DNA of 64,000 nt from VRUE01 sp963703175 (GTDB lineage Bacteria; Actinomycetota; Thermoleophilia; Solirubrobacterales; 70-9). A program made the translations under genes and the position numbers. How positions within the stretch are numbered: the stretch's first letter is position 1; each line of letters begins with the position of its first letter. Below the pieces are notes generated by a model that had not been told where the DNA came from, ran no database searches, and worked only from the letters and a program-made list of their open reading frames with translations. The stretch lies in NCBI GenBank assembly GCA_963703175.1, contig OY969794.1, positions 1,860,001 to 1,924,000 on the forward strand. Reading direction: 5' to 3'. Shown piece by piece: positions 47,172-54,944 of the stretch.

Positions 47172-47201
47172 AACTCACGCTCCTTGAAGGAGCCCAGCCC
47201 C

Positions 47202-47810
47202 ATGTATCGAGTCGCGATGGCCATTTCCCGGCCGGTCATCGCGTCGTGGGGGCGGCTGGAGGTTGAAGGGCTCGACGCTCTGCCGGCGAATGGGCCCGCG
47301 CTCGTCATCGGCAACCACGACAGCCACTGGGACCCGATCGCCGTTGGGATTGCTGCGATCGGGCGGCGCCAGATCAGGGCGTTGGCCAAATCGACGTTGT
47401 GGGATGTGCGCGGCCTGAGCCCAATCCTCAACGGCATGGGTCAGATCCCGATCGAGCGAGGGGCTGGGGATGCTGGAGCCCTGGCGCGGGCGATCGAGGA
47501 GCTCCGCGCCGGTGCCTGCATCGGCGTCTTCCCGGAAGGAACCCGCTCACGCGGCGAGGTCCTGCGGGCGCGCAGTGGCATCGGGCGATTGGCGCTTGAG
47601 GTGCCCGAGGCGAAGCTCGTCTGCGTCGCGATTGAGGGCACCTCTGACTTGACTGGCTTCCCCCGCCGCCCGCGGCTACGGACGCGCTTCTTCGAGCCGG
47701 CGGGAGGTCAGGCGCGGCCCAATGAGGAGCCGGGAGAGATCGCGGTACGGCTCGTGGAGGAGATCCGCGAGCAGGTTCCGCCGTCGATCTCGTTTCGCAA
47801 GCGCAGCTAG
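47202..47810 (+). CDS. 1-acyl-glycerol-3-phosphate acyltransferase (PlsC family)
   Basis: Phospholipid-synthesis acyltransferase of 202 aa. The catalytic block I is VIGNHDSHWDP (His-x4-Asp) near residue 43, block II includes GMGQIPIERG and block III is VFPEGTRSRGE. ATG 47202 is chosen since AAGGAG sits nine bases upstream; the TTG at 47184 lies before that site. It is 30 bases after the secreted-protein gene and may be read through from it. Confidence 0.88.
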   Translation: MYRVAMAISRPVIASWGRLEVEGLDALPANGPALVIGNHDSHWDPIAVGIAAIGRRQIRALAKSTLWDVRGLSPILNGMGQIPIERGAGDAGALARAIEELRAGACIGVFPEGTRSRGEVLRARSGIGRLALEVPEAKLVCVAIEGTSDLTGFPRRPRLRTRFFEPAGGQARPNEEPGEIAVRLVEEIREQVPPSISFRKRS

Positions 47811-47846
47811 CTGTCTGCGAGTGGTTTTGTCTACAATTATGCAATC

Positions 47847-48194
47847 ATGTACCGCATGGCTTGGACCGACGAGCGGATGGACGACTTCGCGAAGCACACC
47901 GATCAGCGCTTCGACGCAGTCGACCAGCGCTTCGATGAGGTCGACAAGCGCTTCGACCGAACCGATGCGGATGTCCGCGCCCTGCGCGAGGAGATGAGGG
48001 CGGGGTTCGACAAGATCGACCGGCGCTTCGACAAGATCGACGAGAAGTTCAGCAGGGTCGACGATCGCTTCGAAGCAATGGGCGAACGCTTTGAAGCAAT
48101 GGGCGAACGCCTCGAAGCGATGCAGCGGCTGATGTTTCAGTCCAGCGTTCTCGTCATCGTCGCTCTGATAGGTCTGATCGCGACGCAGGTCTGA
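47847..48194 (+). CDS. coiled-coil protein with C-terminal membrane anchor
   Basis: Protein of 115 aa made of a seven-residue repeat: RFDAVDQ, RFDEVDK, RFDRTDA, then GFDKIDR, RFDKIDE, KFSRVDD and RFEAMGE twice, which predicts a long parallel coiled coil. The last 20 residues (LMFQSSVLVIVALIGLIATQ) form one membrane span. It resembles DUF1640-like proteins. It is preceded by an AT-rich promoter-like stretch (47822-47845, TTTGTCTACAATTATGC). Function unknown. Confidence 0.75.
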   Translation: MYRMAWTDERMDDFAKHTDQRFDAVDQRFDEVDKRFDRTDADVRALREEMRAGFDKIDRRFDKIDEKFSRVDDRFEAMGERFEAMGERLEAMQRLMFQSSVLVIVALIGLIATQV

Positions 48195-48206
48195 TCACGC
48201 GCAGTC

Positions 48207-48875
48207 CTATGCCGTGGACGCTCGGCCCACTGGGGCCACAAAGGTCCGGTTGCCGACCCGCACGCCGATCGCCCTGGTCCGCGAGAGGTCGAGCGCTGCG
48301 CTGAGAACGGCGTCGGAGTCCTCGCCCCAGCGGTAGCGGAAGGAGCCGGCCGATTGGCGGACGCCGTGGGGGCCGCGGACGAAGACGCGACAAAGCGTTC
48401 CTGAGGGTGCTCCCTTCACATACATGTGGATCTCAGTGCCGAAGGCGTGCGGCTCCAGCTTGGCGCTGATCTGCAGCCCTGGGGGGAGCGATTGGAAGGC
48501 GACGGTCTGCTCCGGGGTGGCCGTGCCGCTCGGCAATACGAAGATTGCCAGCACGGCCGCGGCTACCGCCGCGGCCGTGCCGCTGAAGGCGAAGCCCAGC
48601 CGCAGGCGCCGCCGCCGCTGCGAGCGACGCTCGGCCCGGATCGTCGCCGCGACCCGGTCGGCCAGCGAGGCCGGCGGCGCCGGTGCGGTGCCGAAATGCT
48701 CCGGGTTGGCGAGTGGCAGCAGTTGCGCCACCCCGGCAAGCGACTCGAGCTCGGCGCGGCACTCCGAGCAGCCCTCGAGATGGGCCTCGAGCGCCGCGCG
48801 CTCCTCCTCTGGCAGCTGGCCGAGCGCCAAAGCGCCCAGCGACTCCCGCCATTCGCGGCATCGCTCAGTCGTCAT
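48207..48875 (-). CDS. anti-sigma factor with zinc-binding domain
   Basis: Membrane anti-sigma factor of 222 aa. The N-terminal ZAS-like motif is LEAHLEGCSECRAELESL (His-x3-Cys-x2-Cys, about residues 36-47), a membrane span lies at about residues 100-122 (FAFSGTAAAVAAAVLAIFVLPSG) and the C-terminal extracytoplasmic domain ends VGNRTFVAPVGRA. The ATG at 48875 overlaps the sigma gene's end by 11 bases; the longer frame above it is a shadow of the sigma gene. It should hold the sigma factor until an envelope signal releases it. Confidence 0.88.
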   Translation of the reverse strand: MTTERCREWRESLGALALGQLPEEERAALEAHLEGCSECRAELESLAGVAQLLPLANPEHFGTAPAPPASLADRVAATIRAERRSQRRRRLRLGFAFSGTAAAVAAAVLAIFVLPSGTATPEQTVAFQSLPPGLQISAKLEPHAFGTEIHMYVKGAPSGTLCRVFVRGPHGVRQSAGSFRYRWGEDSDAVLSAALDLSRTRAIGVRVGNRTFVAPVGRASTA

Positions 48876-49374
48876 AGCCAATTTCCTCCAGGGCAACCCG
48901 CAGTGCTCGCAGGCCGTAGTAGACGCGGCTCTTGATCGTCCCCTCGGGCACACCAAGCTCCTGGGCAACCTCGGCGTAGGGGCGGCCGCGGTAATAGGTC
49001 TCGACCAGGACCTGGCGGTGCTGGTCGCCGATCCGGCGCATCGCCTCCTCGACCTGCCAGGAGAGCAACGCCTCGTCGAAGGGTTCGACCGCGGGCTCGA
49101 TCCCGCCCTCGGCAACCGCCGGACGCGACGCCCGTGCCCGGCCGAGGTCGATCACGACGTTGCGCAGGATCGCGAACAACCAGGTGCGCAGCGAACCGAT
49201 CTGCGGGTCAAAGCGCACGCCGGCCCGCCAGGCGCGCAGGAAGGTCTCCTGGACCGCCTCCTCGGCCAGCCCTGAGTCTCCCAGCGAACGCAGTGCGAAA
49301 CCGTAGAGCTCGCCGGCGTGGGCGGCGTAGGCCTCACGCACATCCCGCTCACCGCTGAGCGCGCCGGGCGGCAT
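48865..49374 (-). CDS. ECF RNA polymerase sigma factor
   Basis: Extracytoplasmic-function sigma factor of 169 aa. Region 2 reads LYGFALRSLGDSGLAEEAVQETFLRAWRAGVRFDPQIGSLRTWLFAILRNVVIDLGR and region 4 is RQVLVETYYRGRPYAEVAQELGVPEGTIKSRVYYGLRALR. It is translationally coupled to the anti-sigma gene. A palindromic sequence resembling an ECF promoter precedes it, suggesting autoregulation. Confidence 0.95.
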   Translation of the reverse strand: MPPGALSGERDVREAYAAHAGELYGFALRSLGDSGLAEEAVQETFLRAWRAGVRFDPQIGSLRTWLFAILRNVVIDLGRARASRPAVAEGGIEPAVEPFDEALLSWQVEEAMRRIGDQHRQVLVETYYRGRPYAEVAQELGVPEGTIKSRVYYGLRALRVALEEIGYDD

Positions 49375-49407
49375 TCAGGCGGGCCTCTTGGCGGCGGAGG
49401 AAAACAC

Positions 49408-49446
49408 GGCTGCCCGGACTACGGACAGCCGCTGAACTGGGTTCAG
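49408..49446 (-). promoter_or_regulatory. palindromes upstream of the ECF sigma gene, possible autopromoter
   Basis: CTGAAC-TGG-GTTCAG (49432-49446) is a perfect 6-3-6 inverted repeat. On the minus strand it supplies TGAACC, a fair ECF -35 element, followed 16 bases later by CGTAGT. Next to it GGCTGCCCG and CGGACAGCC (49408-49430) form a 9-bp stem with one mismatch. Promoter, terminator of the DUF5679 gene or both are possible. Confidence 0.4.
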
Positions 49447-49459
49447 TCTCGAGCGGCGC

Positions 49460-49606
49460 CTATTCGAGTTTGCCGATCTTGAAGATTTTGGTGCCGCAGT
49501 CGGGGCAGGTGCCTTGGATCGCCGGGCGACCGTTTTTCATCGTCACCTGTTTGGCTTCTTTGATCTCGACCTTCTTGCGCTCTTTGACGCAGTAACCCTC
49601 AGGCAT
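49460..49606 (-). CDS. DUF5679 small zinc-ribbon-like protein
   Basis: Protein of 48 aa, starting MPEGYCVKERKKVEIKEAK, with CPDC near residue 35 and an upstream Cys at residue 6 that together suggest a small zinc or iron site. The family is common in actinobacteria and unassigned. ATG 49606 is preceded by AAAGGAG at a good distance; the longer frame to 49699 has no such site. Confidence 0.85.
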   Translation of the reverse strand: MPEGYCVKERKKVEIKEAKQVTMKNGRPAIQGTCPDCGTKIFKIGKLE

Positions 49607-49726
49607 GGGGTCTCCTTTCGTTGCCGCTTCGGGCAAGACTCGCGTCGGGGCGCGAGGTGGATTGCGCCGAATGTAACGCAGGCTGGGGACGGGCCGCACG
49701 CATGATAGTGCGTAAAGTTACAAGCG

Positions 49727-50173
49727 CTACTTTCCGACTTGTCCCTCTTCGGCCTGTGCGTTCTGATCTTTTACCCGTTCAAGTAGTTCCTGAAGTTTGG
49801 CGGCGCTTGCCGTCCCGCCGGTAGCTCCGCCGGGAGTCTGGCTTGCGCCCTGCTTCTCGGTTTTCGGCTTGGGCTGCGGTTCGGCCGGTTCTTCCGGCGC
49901 AGCCTGTCCGGTCCCTTCGGCCGGTTCGGACTCAGGTTCGGCCGGCGCGGTAGACGCCCCTGCGCCGAGTTCGTCGATCCGCGTTTCGAGTTGTTGCTGC
50001 AGCGCCTGCACGTCGCTTTCGCTGACCGAGCTTTCGCGGGCGTCGATCGCGAGGTAGACCGCTGCCCCAGCGACGCCGATCGCGACCACCGTGAGGACGA
50101 GGAAGACGCGGGTGCGCTTGGCGAGCTTGCGCTCAACCTCACCGATCCATGCCCGCAACCCCTCCAGCGACAT
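49727..50173 (-). CDS. single-span membrane protein with Pro/Glu-rich linker
   Basis: Protein of 148 aa: a basic cytoplasmic N-terminus (to residue 22), one membrane span (VFLVLTVVAIGVAGAAVYLAI), a short coiled coil (VSESDVQALQQQLETRIDEL), a Pro/Glu/Ala-rich low-complexity stretch (about residues 75-115) and a C-terminal helix (AKLQELLERVKDQNAQAEEGQ). I do not recognise the family. It lies between DUF5679 and the thiolase gene. Confidence 0.7.
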   Translation of the reverse strand: MSLEGLRAWIGEVERKLAKRTRVFLVLTVVAIGVAGAAVYLAIDARESSVSESDVQALQQQLETRIDELGAGASTAPAEPESEPAEGTGQAAPEEPAEPQPKPKTEKQGASQTPGGATGGTASAAKLQELLERVKDQNAQAEEGQVGK

Positions 50174-50265
50174 CGCTCCAATCTAGTCGAGAATCGCGCC
50201 GGAGGGCCGGGTCAAATACCCTCCGGTCCGCCCTTCCCATCCCGAGAACCCAAGGAGAACCCCGC

Positions 50266-51426
50266 ATGCCCGAGGCAGTAATAGTCGACACCATCCGCAC
50301 GCCGATCGGCCGTGCCTTCAAGGGCTCGCTAGCCCAGCTTCGCCCCGATGAGATGGGCGCGTACGTCGTCGACCAGCTGCTCGAGCGCAATCCCGAGGTC
50401 GACCCCGCCTCGATCGAGGACCTCTTCTGCGGCTGCGGTATGCCGCAGGGCCTGCAGGCCTTCAACATCGGCCGCATCGTCTCGCTGCTCTCCGAGAAGT
50501 TGCCGCAGGAAGTCAACGGCGTCACCGTCTCCCGCTACTGCTCCTCCAGCCTCGACGCGATCCGCCACGCCGGTAACGCGATCAAGGCCGGCGAGGGCGA
50601 CGTCTACATCGCCGCCGGGGTCGAGTGGGTGAGTCGCTACAACGAGCGCACCGAGCCCGCCGGCGCCGACGACCAGAACCCGAACCTGCAGGGCAACGAC
50701 GGCCAGCCCAACGCCTACATCGACATGGGCAAGACCGCGGTCAACGTCGCCGAAAAATACGAGGTCAGCCGCGCCGACATGGACAAGTTCGCGCAGCGCT
50801 CACAGGAACTCGCCGTGCAGTCCCAAGAGGACGGCTTCTTCGACCGCGAGATCGTCCCGGTGAAGCTGCCCGACGGCACCGAGGTTGCTAAGGACGATGG
50901 CCCGCGCGCCTCCTCGACCCTGGAGAAGCTCTCCCAGCTGGAGGAGTCCTTCGGCGGCGGTGGCGTCACCGCCGGCAACTCCTGCCCGCTCAACGACGGC
51001 GCCGCCGCGGTGCTGCTGATGAGCGACACCAAGGCCAAGGAGCTGGGCCTCACCCCACGCGCCCGCATCGTCACCGCCGCCACCTTCGGCAACGAGCCCG
51101 AGTACATGGGCGTCGCCCCGATCGGCGCGATCAAGAAGGTGCTCGATCGGTCGGGGATGACGATGGACGACGTTGGCACGGTCGAGCTCAACGAGGCCTT
51201 CGCCGCCCAGGTGATCCCGATCATGGACGAGTGCGACATCCCGCTGGAGAAGCTCAACACCCACGGCGGTGCGATCGCCCTCGGCCACCCCTTTGGCATG
51301 ACCGGCGCCCGCATGATGGGCACCCTGCTCAACGTGATGGAGACCGACGACCACCAGGTCGGGATCGAGACCATGTGCGTAGCCGGTGGTCAGGGCAAGG
51401 CAATGCTCGTCGAGAGGATGAACTGA
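50266..51426 (+). CDS. acetyl-CoA C-acyltransferase (thiolase)
   Basis: Degradative or biosynthetic thiolase of 386 aa, starting MPEAVIVDTIRTPIGRAFKGS. The acylated Cys92 is in RYCSSSLDAI, His341 in GGAIALGHPFG and the second Cys371 in MCVAGGQGKAML, with NEAFAAQ in between, so the active site is complete. ATG 50266 has AAGGAG 9-10 bases upstream; the frame above it crosses the promoter. It heads a run of acyl-CoA and ketone genes, but a long hairpin separates it from the next gene. Confidence 0.94.
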   Translation: MPEAVIVDTIRTPIGRAFKGSLAQLRPDEMGAYVVDQLLERNPEVDPASIEDLFCGCGMPQGLQAFNIGRIVSLLSEKLPQEVNGVTVSRYCSSSLDAIRHAGNAIKAGEGDVYIAAGVEWVSRYNERTEPAGADDQNPNLQGNDGQPNAYIDMGKTAVNVAEKYEVSRADMDKFAQRSQELAVQSQEDGFFDREIVPVKLPDGTEVAKDDGPRASSTLEKLSQLEESFGGGGVTAGNSCPLNDGAAAVLLMSDTKAKELGLTPRARIVTAATFGNEPEYMGVAPIGAIKKVLDRSGMTMDDVGTVELNEAFAAQVIPIMDECDIPLEKLNTHGGAIALGHPFGMTGARMMGTLLNVMETDDHQVGIETMCVAGGQGKAMLVERMN

Positions 51427-51427
51427 G

Positions 51428-51478
51428 CGCCGCCTGGCGCCTTAGTCGGAATATGTGCGACTAAGGCGCCAGACGGCG
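51428..51478. repeat. long intergenic hairpin (family D)
   Basis: CGCCGCCTGGCGCCTTAG with TCG (51428-51448) pairs with CGACTAAGGCGCC and AGACGGCG (51458-51478): 21 base pairs with one mismatch, loop GAATATGTG. It lies between two co-directional genes, one base after the thiolase stop and 12 bases before the crotonase GTG. The inner stem CCTTAGT resembles CCTTTGT of the family C hairpin at 29042. Confidence 0.85.
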
Positions 51479-51490
51479 TAAGGTCGATCC

Positions 51491-52399
51491 GTGGAGACCG
51501 TCATTTACGAGACCGACGGCCGGGTTGCCCGCATCACCCTGAACCGGCCCGAGCGCGGCAACGGGATCGTGCCGCGGATGCCGACCGAGCTCGCCGCCTG
51601 CGTCGAGCGCGCCAACCTCGACCCGGCGATCCACGTCATCGCCCTCGCCGGCAACGGCACGGGCTTCTGCGGTGGCTACGACTTGGTCGCCTCGGCCGAG
51701 GGCGACATGAGCGGACTCGGCGGGGTCGAGGCACCACCCGGCTCGCCCCTCGACCCGGCGACGATCGGCGCCAATCACGCGCCCGAGTCGAACTGGGACC
51801 CGGTCACCGACTTCCAGTTCATGTCGCGCAACGTGCGCGGCTTCATGAGTCTCTTCCACTCCGAGAAGCCGGTGATCTGCAAAGTGCACGGCTACTGCGT
51901 CGCCGGCGGTACGGACATGGCGCTCTGCTCGGACCTGCTGGTGATCGGCGCCGATGCCAAGATCGGCTATCCGCCGGCCCGCGTTTGGGGCTCGCCGACG
52001 ACGGCGATGTGGGCAGCCCGGCTGGGGCCGATGCGGGCCAAGCGGCTGCTGTTGACTGGCGACTCGCTGAGCGGCGAGCAGGCGGCGGAGTGGGGGCTGG
52101 CGACCGAGGCGGCGCCGCCCGGCGAGCTAGACGGGCGATTCGAGGAGCTGCTGGAGCGGGTTGCGCGGATGCCGATCAATCAGCTGGTGATGATGAAGAT
52201 GCTGGTCAACCAGTCGCTCTACGCGCAGGGCCTGCACCAGACGCAGCTGCTCGGCACCTTCTTCGACGGCATCGCCCGTCACACCGAGGAGGGCCACGAC
52301 TTCGTCCGCCGCGCCGCTGAGGGCGGCTTCAAGCAAGCGGTGCGGGAACGCGACGAGCCCTATGGCGACTACGGCCTCGGGAGCTTCGGTGTCGAGTAG
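51491..52399 (+). CDS. enoyl-CoA hydratase/isomerase (crotonase) family protein
   Basis: Crotonase-fold enzyme of 302 aa. The oxyanion-hole segments are ALAGNGTGFCGGYDL and KVHGYCVAGGTDMALCSDL. The second catalytic Glu of hydratases is not obvious: after WGSPTT the position reads AMWAARLGPM, so hydratase activity is uncertain. A roughly 35-residue insertion (DMSGLGGVEAPPGSPLDPATIGANH) follows the first motif. It overlaps the following monooxygenase gene by 11 bases. Confidence 0.85.
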   Translation: METVIYETDGRVARITLNRPERGNGIVPRMPTELAACVERANLDPAIHVIALAGNGTGFCGGYDLVASAEGDMSGLGGVEAPPGSPLDPATIGANHAPESNWDPVTDFQFMSRNVRGFMSLFHSEKPVICKVHGYCVAGGTDMALCSDLLVIGADAKIGYPPARVWGSPTTAMWAARLGPMRAKRLLLTGDSLSGEQAAEWGLATEAAPPGELDGRFEELLERVARMPINQLVMMKMLVNQSLYAQGLHQTQLLGTFFDGIARHTEEGHDFVRRAAEGGFKQAVRERDEPYGDYGLGSFGVE

Positions 52400-53861
52400 C
52401 AACGGCGGGCCCGGTCACTCGCGCTCGATCGCCGTGGTGGGGGGCGGGTTCGGCGGGGTCGGCGCGGCGGTGATGCTGAAGCGGGCCGGCTACGAGGACG
52501 TCACCGTCTTCGAGAAGGGCGAGCGGGTCGGCGGCGTTTGGAATCACAACACCTACCCGGGGGCCGCCTGCGACGTTCCCTCGCACCTTTACGAGTTCTC
52601 CTTCGCCCCCAACCGGTGGTCGCGCCGCTACGCGCCGCAGGCGGAGATCCAGGCCTATGTCGAGGGGGTGGCACGGCGCTTCGGCGTGCTCGACAGGGTC
52701 CGCACCGGCACCGAGGTGAAGAGCGCTCGCTGGGATGAGGGGCGCGGCAGGTGGCAGCTCGAGACGAGCGCCGGGCCACACGAGGCCGAGATTCTGCTGA
52801 CGGCGTGCGGCCAACTCTCGGTCCCCAAGACCCCCTCGATCCCCGGCCTGGAGAGCTTCGACGGTCCCGCCTTCCATACCGCCGAGTGGCGCCACGACGT
52901 CGACCTCGCCGACAAGAAGGCGGCCGTGATCGGAACCGGCTGCAGCGCGATCCAGGTCGTCCCAGCGATCCAGCCGACGGTCGGCCAGCTCGACGTCTAC
53001 CAGCGCTCGGCCGGCTGGACCTTTCCGAAGATGGACTACGCCTACCCCGCGTGGGCGCACGCGCTGTTCAAGCGTGCTCCGGCGTTGCGCCGCCTCGATC
53101 GCGCCTCGATCCTGGCCTTCATGGAGTTCGGGGCGGCGGCGATGACCCGCCACCAGTGGCTGCTGCCGGCCCTCCGCGCCGCTGGCCGCCGCCAGATAGA
53201 GGGGGCGATTAAAGATCCGGAGCTGCGCCGCAAGGTGATGCCGAGCGACGAGCTCGGTTGCAAGCGGATGATGCTCACCGACGAGTGGTACCCGACCCTG
53301 ACCAAGCCCAACGTGGAGCTGGTGACGGATCGCATCGCCGCGGTGACCCCGGCCGGCATCCGCGACGAGACCGGCGTCGAGCGCCCGGCCGACGTGCTCG
53401 TGCTCGCCACCGGCTTCGCCACCCACGGCTTCGTCGCGCCGATGGAGATCGCCGGGCACGATGGCCGCGCGCTGACGGCGGAGTGGGCCGAGGTGGCACG
53501 TGCATACCTCGGCCTCAGCGTCCCCGGCTTCCCCAACATGTTTCTGCTCTATGGGCCGAACACGAACGGCGGGACCGGCTCGGTCATTTACACGATCGAG
53601 GCTGGGGTCGACCACGTCATCGCCGCCTTGGGCGAGCTCGATCGTGCCGAAGCGAACCGGATCGAGGTGCGCCGTGAGGCGGCGGAGAGCTTCGACCGCG
53701 AGCTGCGCGCCGCTCTCGCCGGCACGGTCTGGCACAGCGGGTGTACCAATTGGTATGTCGATGAGAACGGCAACGACCCGCAGCAATGGCCATGGCTGTG
53801 GAGCACCTACCGGCGGCGTACGGCGAAGCTCCAGCCGGGTGCATACGCTCTGGCAGCATGA
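52389..53861 (+). CDS. flavin-containing (Baeyer-Villiger-like) monooxygenase
   Basis: NADPH- and FAD-dependent monooxygenase of 490 aa. FAD binding: IAVVGGGFGGVGAAVML; NADPH binding: AAVIGTGCSAIQVVPAI; the BVMO fingerprint FxGxxxHxxxW appears as FDGPAFHTAEWRHD, with Arg instead of Pro or Asp at the last position; the ATGF motif is LVLATGFATHGF. GTG 52389 gives MVSSSNGGPGHS and overlaps the crotonase end; a longer frame starts at 52362. Likely converts a ketone or cyclic ketone to an ester, feeding the acyl-CoA genes; substrate unknown. Confidence 0.88.
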   Translation: MSSSNGGPGHSRSIAVVGGGFGGVGAAVMLKRAGYEDVTVFEKGERVGGVWNHNTYPGAACDVPSHLYEFSFAPNRWSRRYAPQAEIQAYVEGVARRFGVLDRVRTGTEVKSARWDEGRGRWQLETSAGPHEAEILLTACGQLSVPKTPSIPGLESFDGPAFHTAEWRHDVDLADKKAAVIGTGCSAIQVVPAIQPTVGQLDVYQRSAGWTFPKMDYAYPAWAHALFKRAPALRRLDRASILAFMEFGAAAMTRHQWLLPALRAAGRRQIEGAIKDPELRRKVMPSDELGCKRMMLTDEWYPTLTKPNVELVTDRIAAVTPAGIRDETGVERPADVLVLATGFATHGFVAPMEIAGHDGRALTAEWAEVARAYLGLSVPGFPNMFLLYGPNTNGGTGSVIYTIEAGVDHVIAALGELDRAEANRIEVRREAAESFDRELRAALAGTVWHSGCTNWYVDENGNDPQQWPWLWSTYRRRTAKLQPGAYALAA

Positions 53862-54307
53862 GCGACGCCCCCGTTCACCCCAGCTCTCGAATCACGCCGG
53901 AGACCGCGCGCGCTTTTCTGCCCGGCAGCTTTCCCGGCGACCTTGGGATCGAGCCGCTGGAGATCGAGGACACGCACTCGCACGGGCGGATCGTGGTCGA
54001 CAAGCGCCATCTGCATCCCGGTGGCTTCGTCCACGGCGGCGTTTGGACCGCGCTCGGCGACACGGTCGCTGCCTGGGCCACCTTCCGAAACATCCCGCCA
54101 GGGCACAACTTCACCACGATCGAGCTGAAGCTCAACGTCTTCGCCGCCGGCCTGCTCGGCGATGAGATCGTCGCCGTCGCCGAGCCACTCCACACCGGCA
54201 AGAGCACCGTCGTGGTCGAGGTGCGGATGGAGCGCCGCCGTGAGGGCACCGAGCCGCGCCTAGCGGCGAACCTGATCGTAAGCCAGTTCGTCCTACCTCC
54301 GGCTTGA
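53858..54307 (+). CDS. hotdog-fold PaaI-type thioesterase
   Basis: Acyl-CoA thioesterase of 149 aa. The active-site helix and preceding loop read HPGGFVHGGVWTALGDTVAAWATF, with an Asp in the usual catalytic position, and FTTIELKLNVFAAGLLGDEIVAVAEPLHTGKS forms the central strands. ATG 53858 overlaps the monooxygenase stop (ATGA). It would release products from CoA in the same pathway. Confidence 0.88.
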   Translation: MSDAPVHPSSRITPETARAFLPGSFPGDLGIEPLEIEDTHSHGRIVVDKRHLHPGGFVHGGVWTALGDTVAAWATFRNIPPGHNFTTIELKLNVFAAGLLGDEIVAVAEPLHTGKSTVVVEVRMERRREGTEPRLAANLIVSQFVLPPA

Positions 54308-54834
54308 CCGACTACGTCTTTGGCTACGCCTCGCTGGTAGCGATCGAAGACGCCGCCGCTCTTCCCGGCCGACTGCGGGGCTTTCGCCGTCGCTGGGGCG
54401 TGGCGATGAACAATTGGGAGGGCGGGGAGGAGGTCAAGCACTTTCTCGACCCCGAGACGGGGGAGAGGCCACGCATCCGTGTCGCCTATCTCGACATCTA
54501 CGAGCAGGCGGGCGGCGCGGTGAACGGGCTGGCGCTGCCGGTCGACCGTGAGCGACTCAGGGTGCTCGACGAACGTGAGATCAACTACCAACGCGTCGAG
54601 GTCACCGAGGCGTTTGAAGGGACCGCTCAGGGGCGCGTCTTCACCTACATCGGTCTCGACGCCGCCCGCGAGCGTTGTCGCCAGGGCACCGCCGATGGTG
54701 ATGTCTTCGTCAGCTGCGACTACGCCGCGGGCGTGCGGCTCGCTTTTGAGCGTCTTGGCGCAGATGCCCTCGCCGAGTTCGACCAAACGACCGACCCGCT
54801 TGCCCTCCCAGAAAAGGATCTGCTCCGAGCCTAG
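54304..54834 (+). CDS. gamma-glutamylcyclotransferase-like protein
   Basis: GGCT-fold protein of 176 aa. The substrate loop is FGYASL at the start and the catalytic Glu is expected in LDEREINYQRVEV. TTG 54304 overlaps the thioesterase stop (TTGA), the only start that fits the fold's first strand. The role beside catabolic genes is unclear. Its last codon and stop lie at the edge of a family A repeat. Confidence 0.78.
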   Translation: MTDYVFGYASLVAIEDAAALPGRLRGFRRRWGVAMNNWEGGEEVKHFLDPETGERPRIRVAYLDIYEQAGGAVNGLALPVDRERLRVLDEREINYQRVEVTEAFEGTAQGRVFTYIGLDAARERCRQGTADGDVFVSCDYAAGVRLAFERLGADALAEFDQTTDPLALPEKDLLRA

Positions 54835-54944
54835 AACCCATCCGGTAGGGGTGAAACGTCTTGTACTTTTTCGTGACCTACCATCGTCGGTAGCCACAGA
54901 CGAAACTCGAAAAAGTTAAGTGGAAGCCCTACCGGATGGGTTCT
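54833..54944 (+). repeat. family A long-hairpin element, copy 3
   Basis: Arms 54833-54852 and 54925-54944 (outer AGAACCCATCCGGTAGGG) are complementary at 19 of 20 positions. Inside are GAAACGTCTTGTACTTTTTC, a variable centre with its own CTACC...GGTAG stem, and GAAAAAGTTAAGTGGA. It lies between the convergent GGCT-like and ctpE genes; the ctpE C-terminus ENPSGRAST and its stop are encoded by the element. Confidence 0.87.

Noticed and set aside
49702..49723. Promoter TTGTAA/TATCAT for the DUF5679 gene on the minus strand
   Set aside because: The two elements are only about ten bases apart, too close for a sigma-70 promoter.
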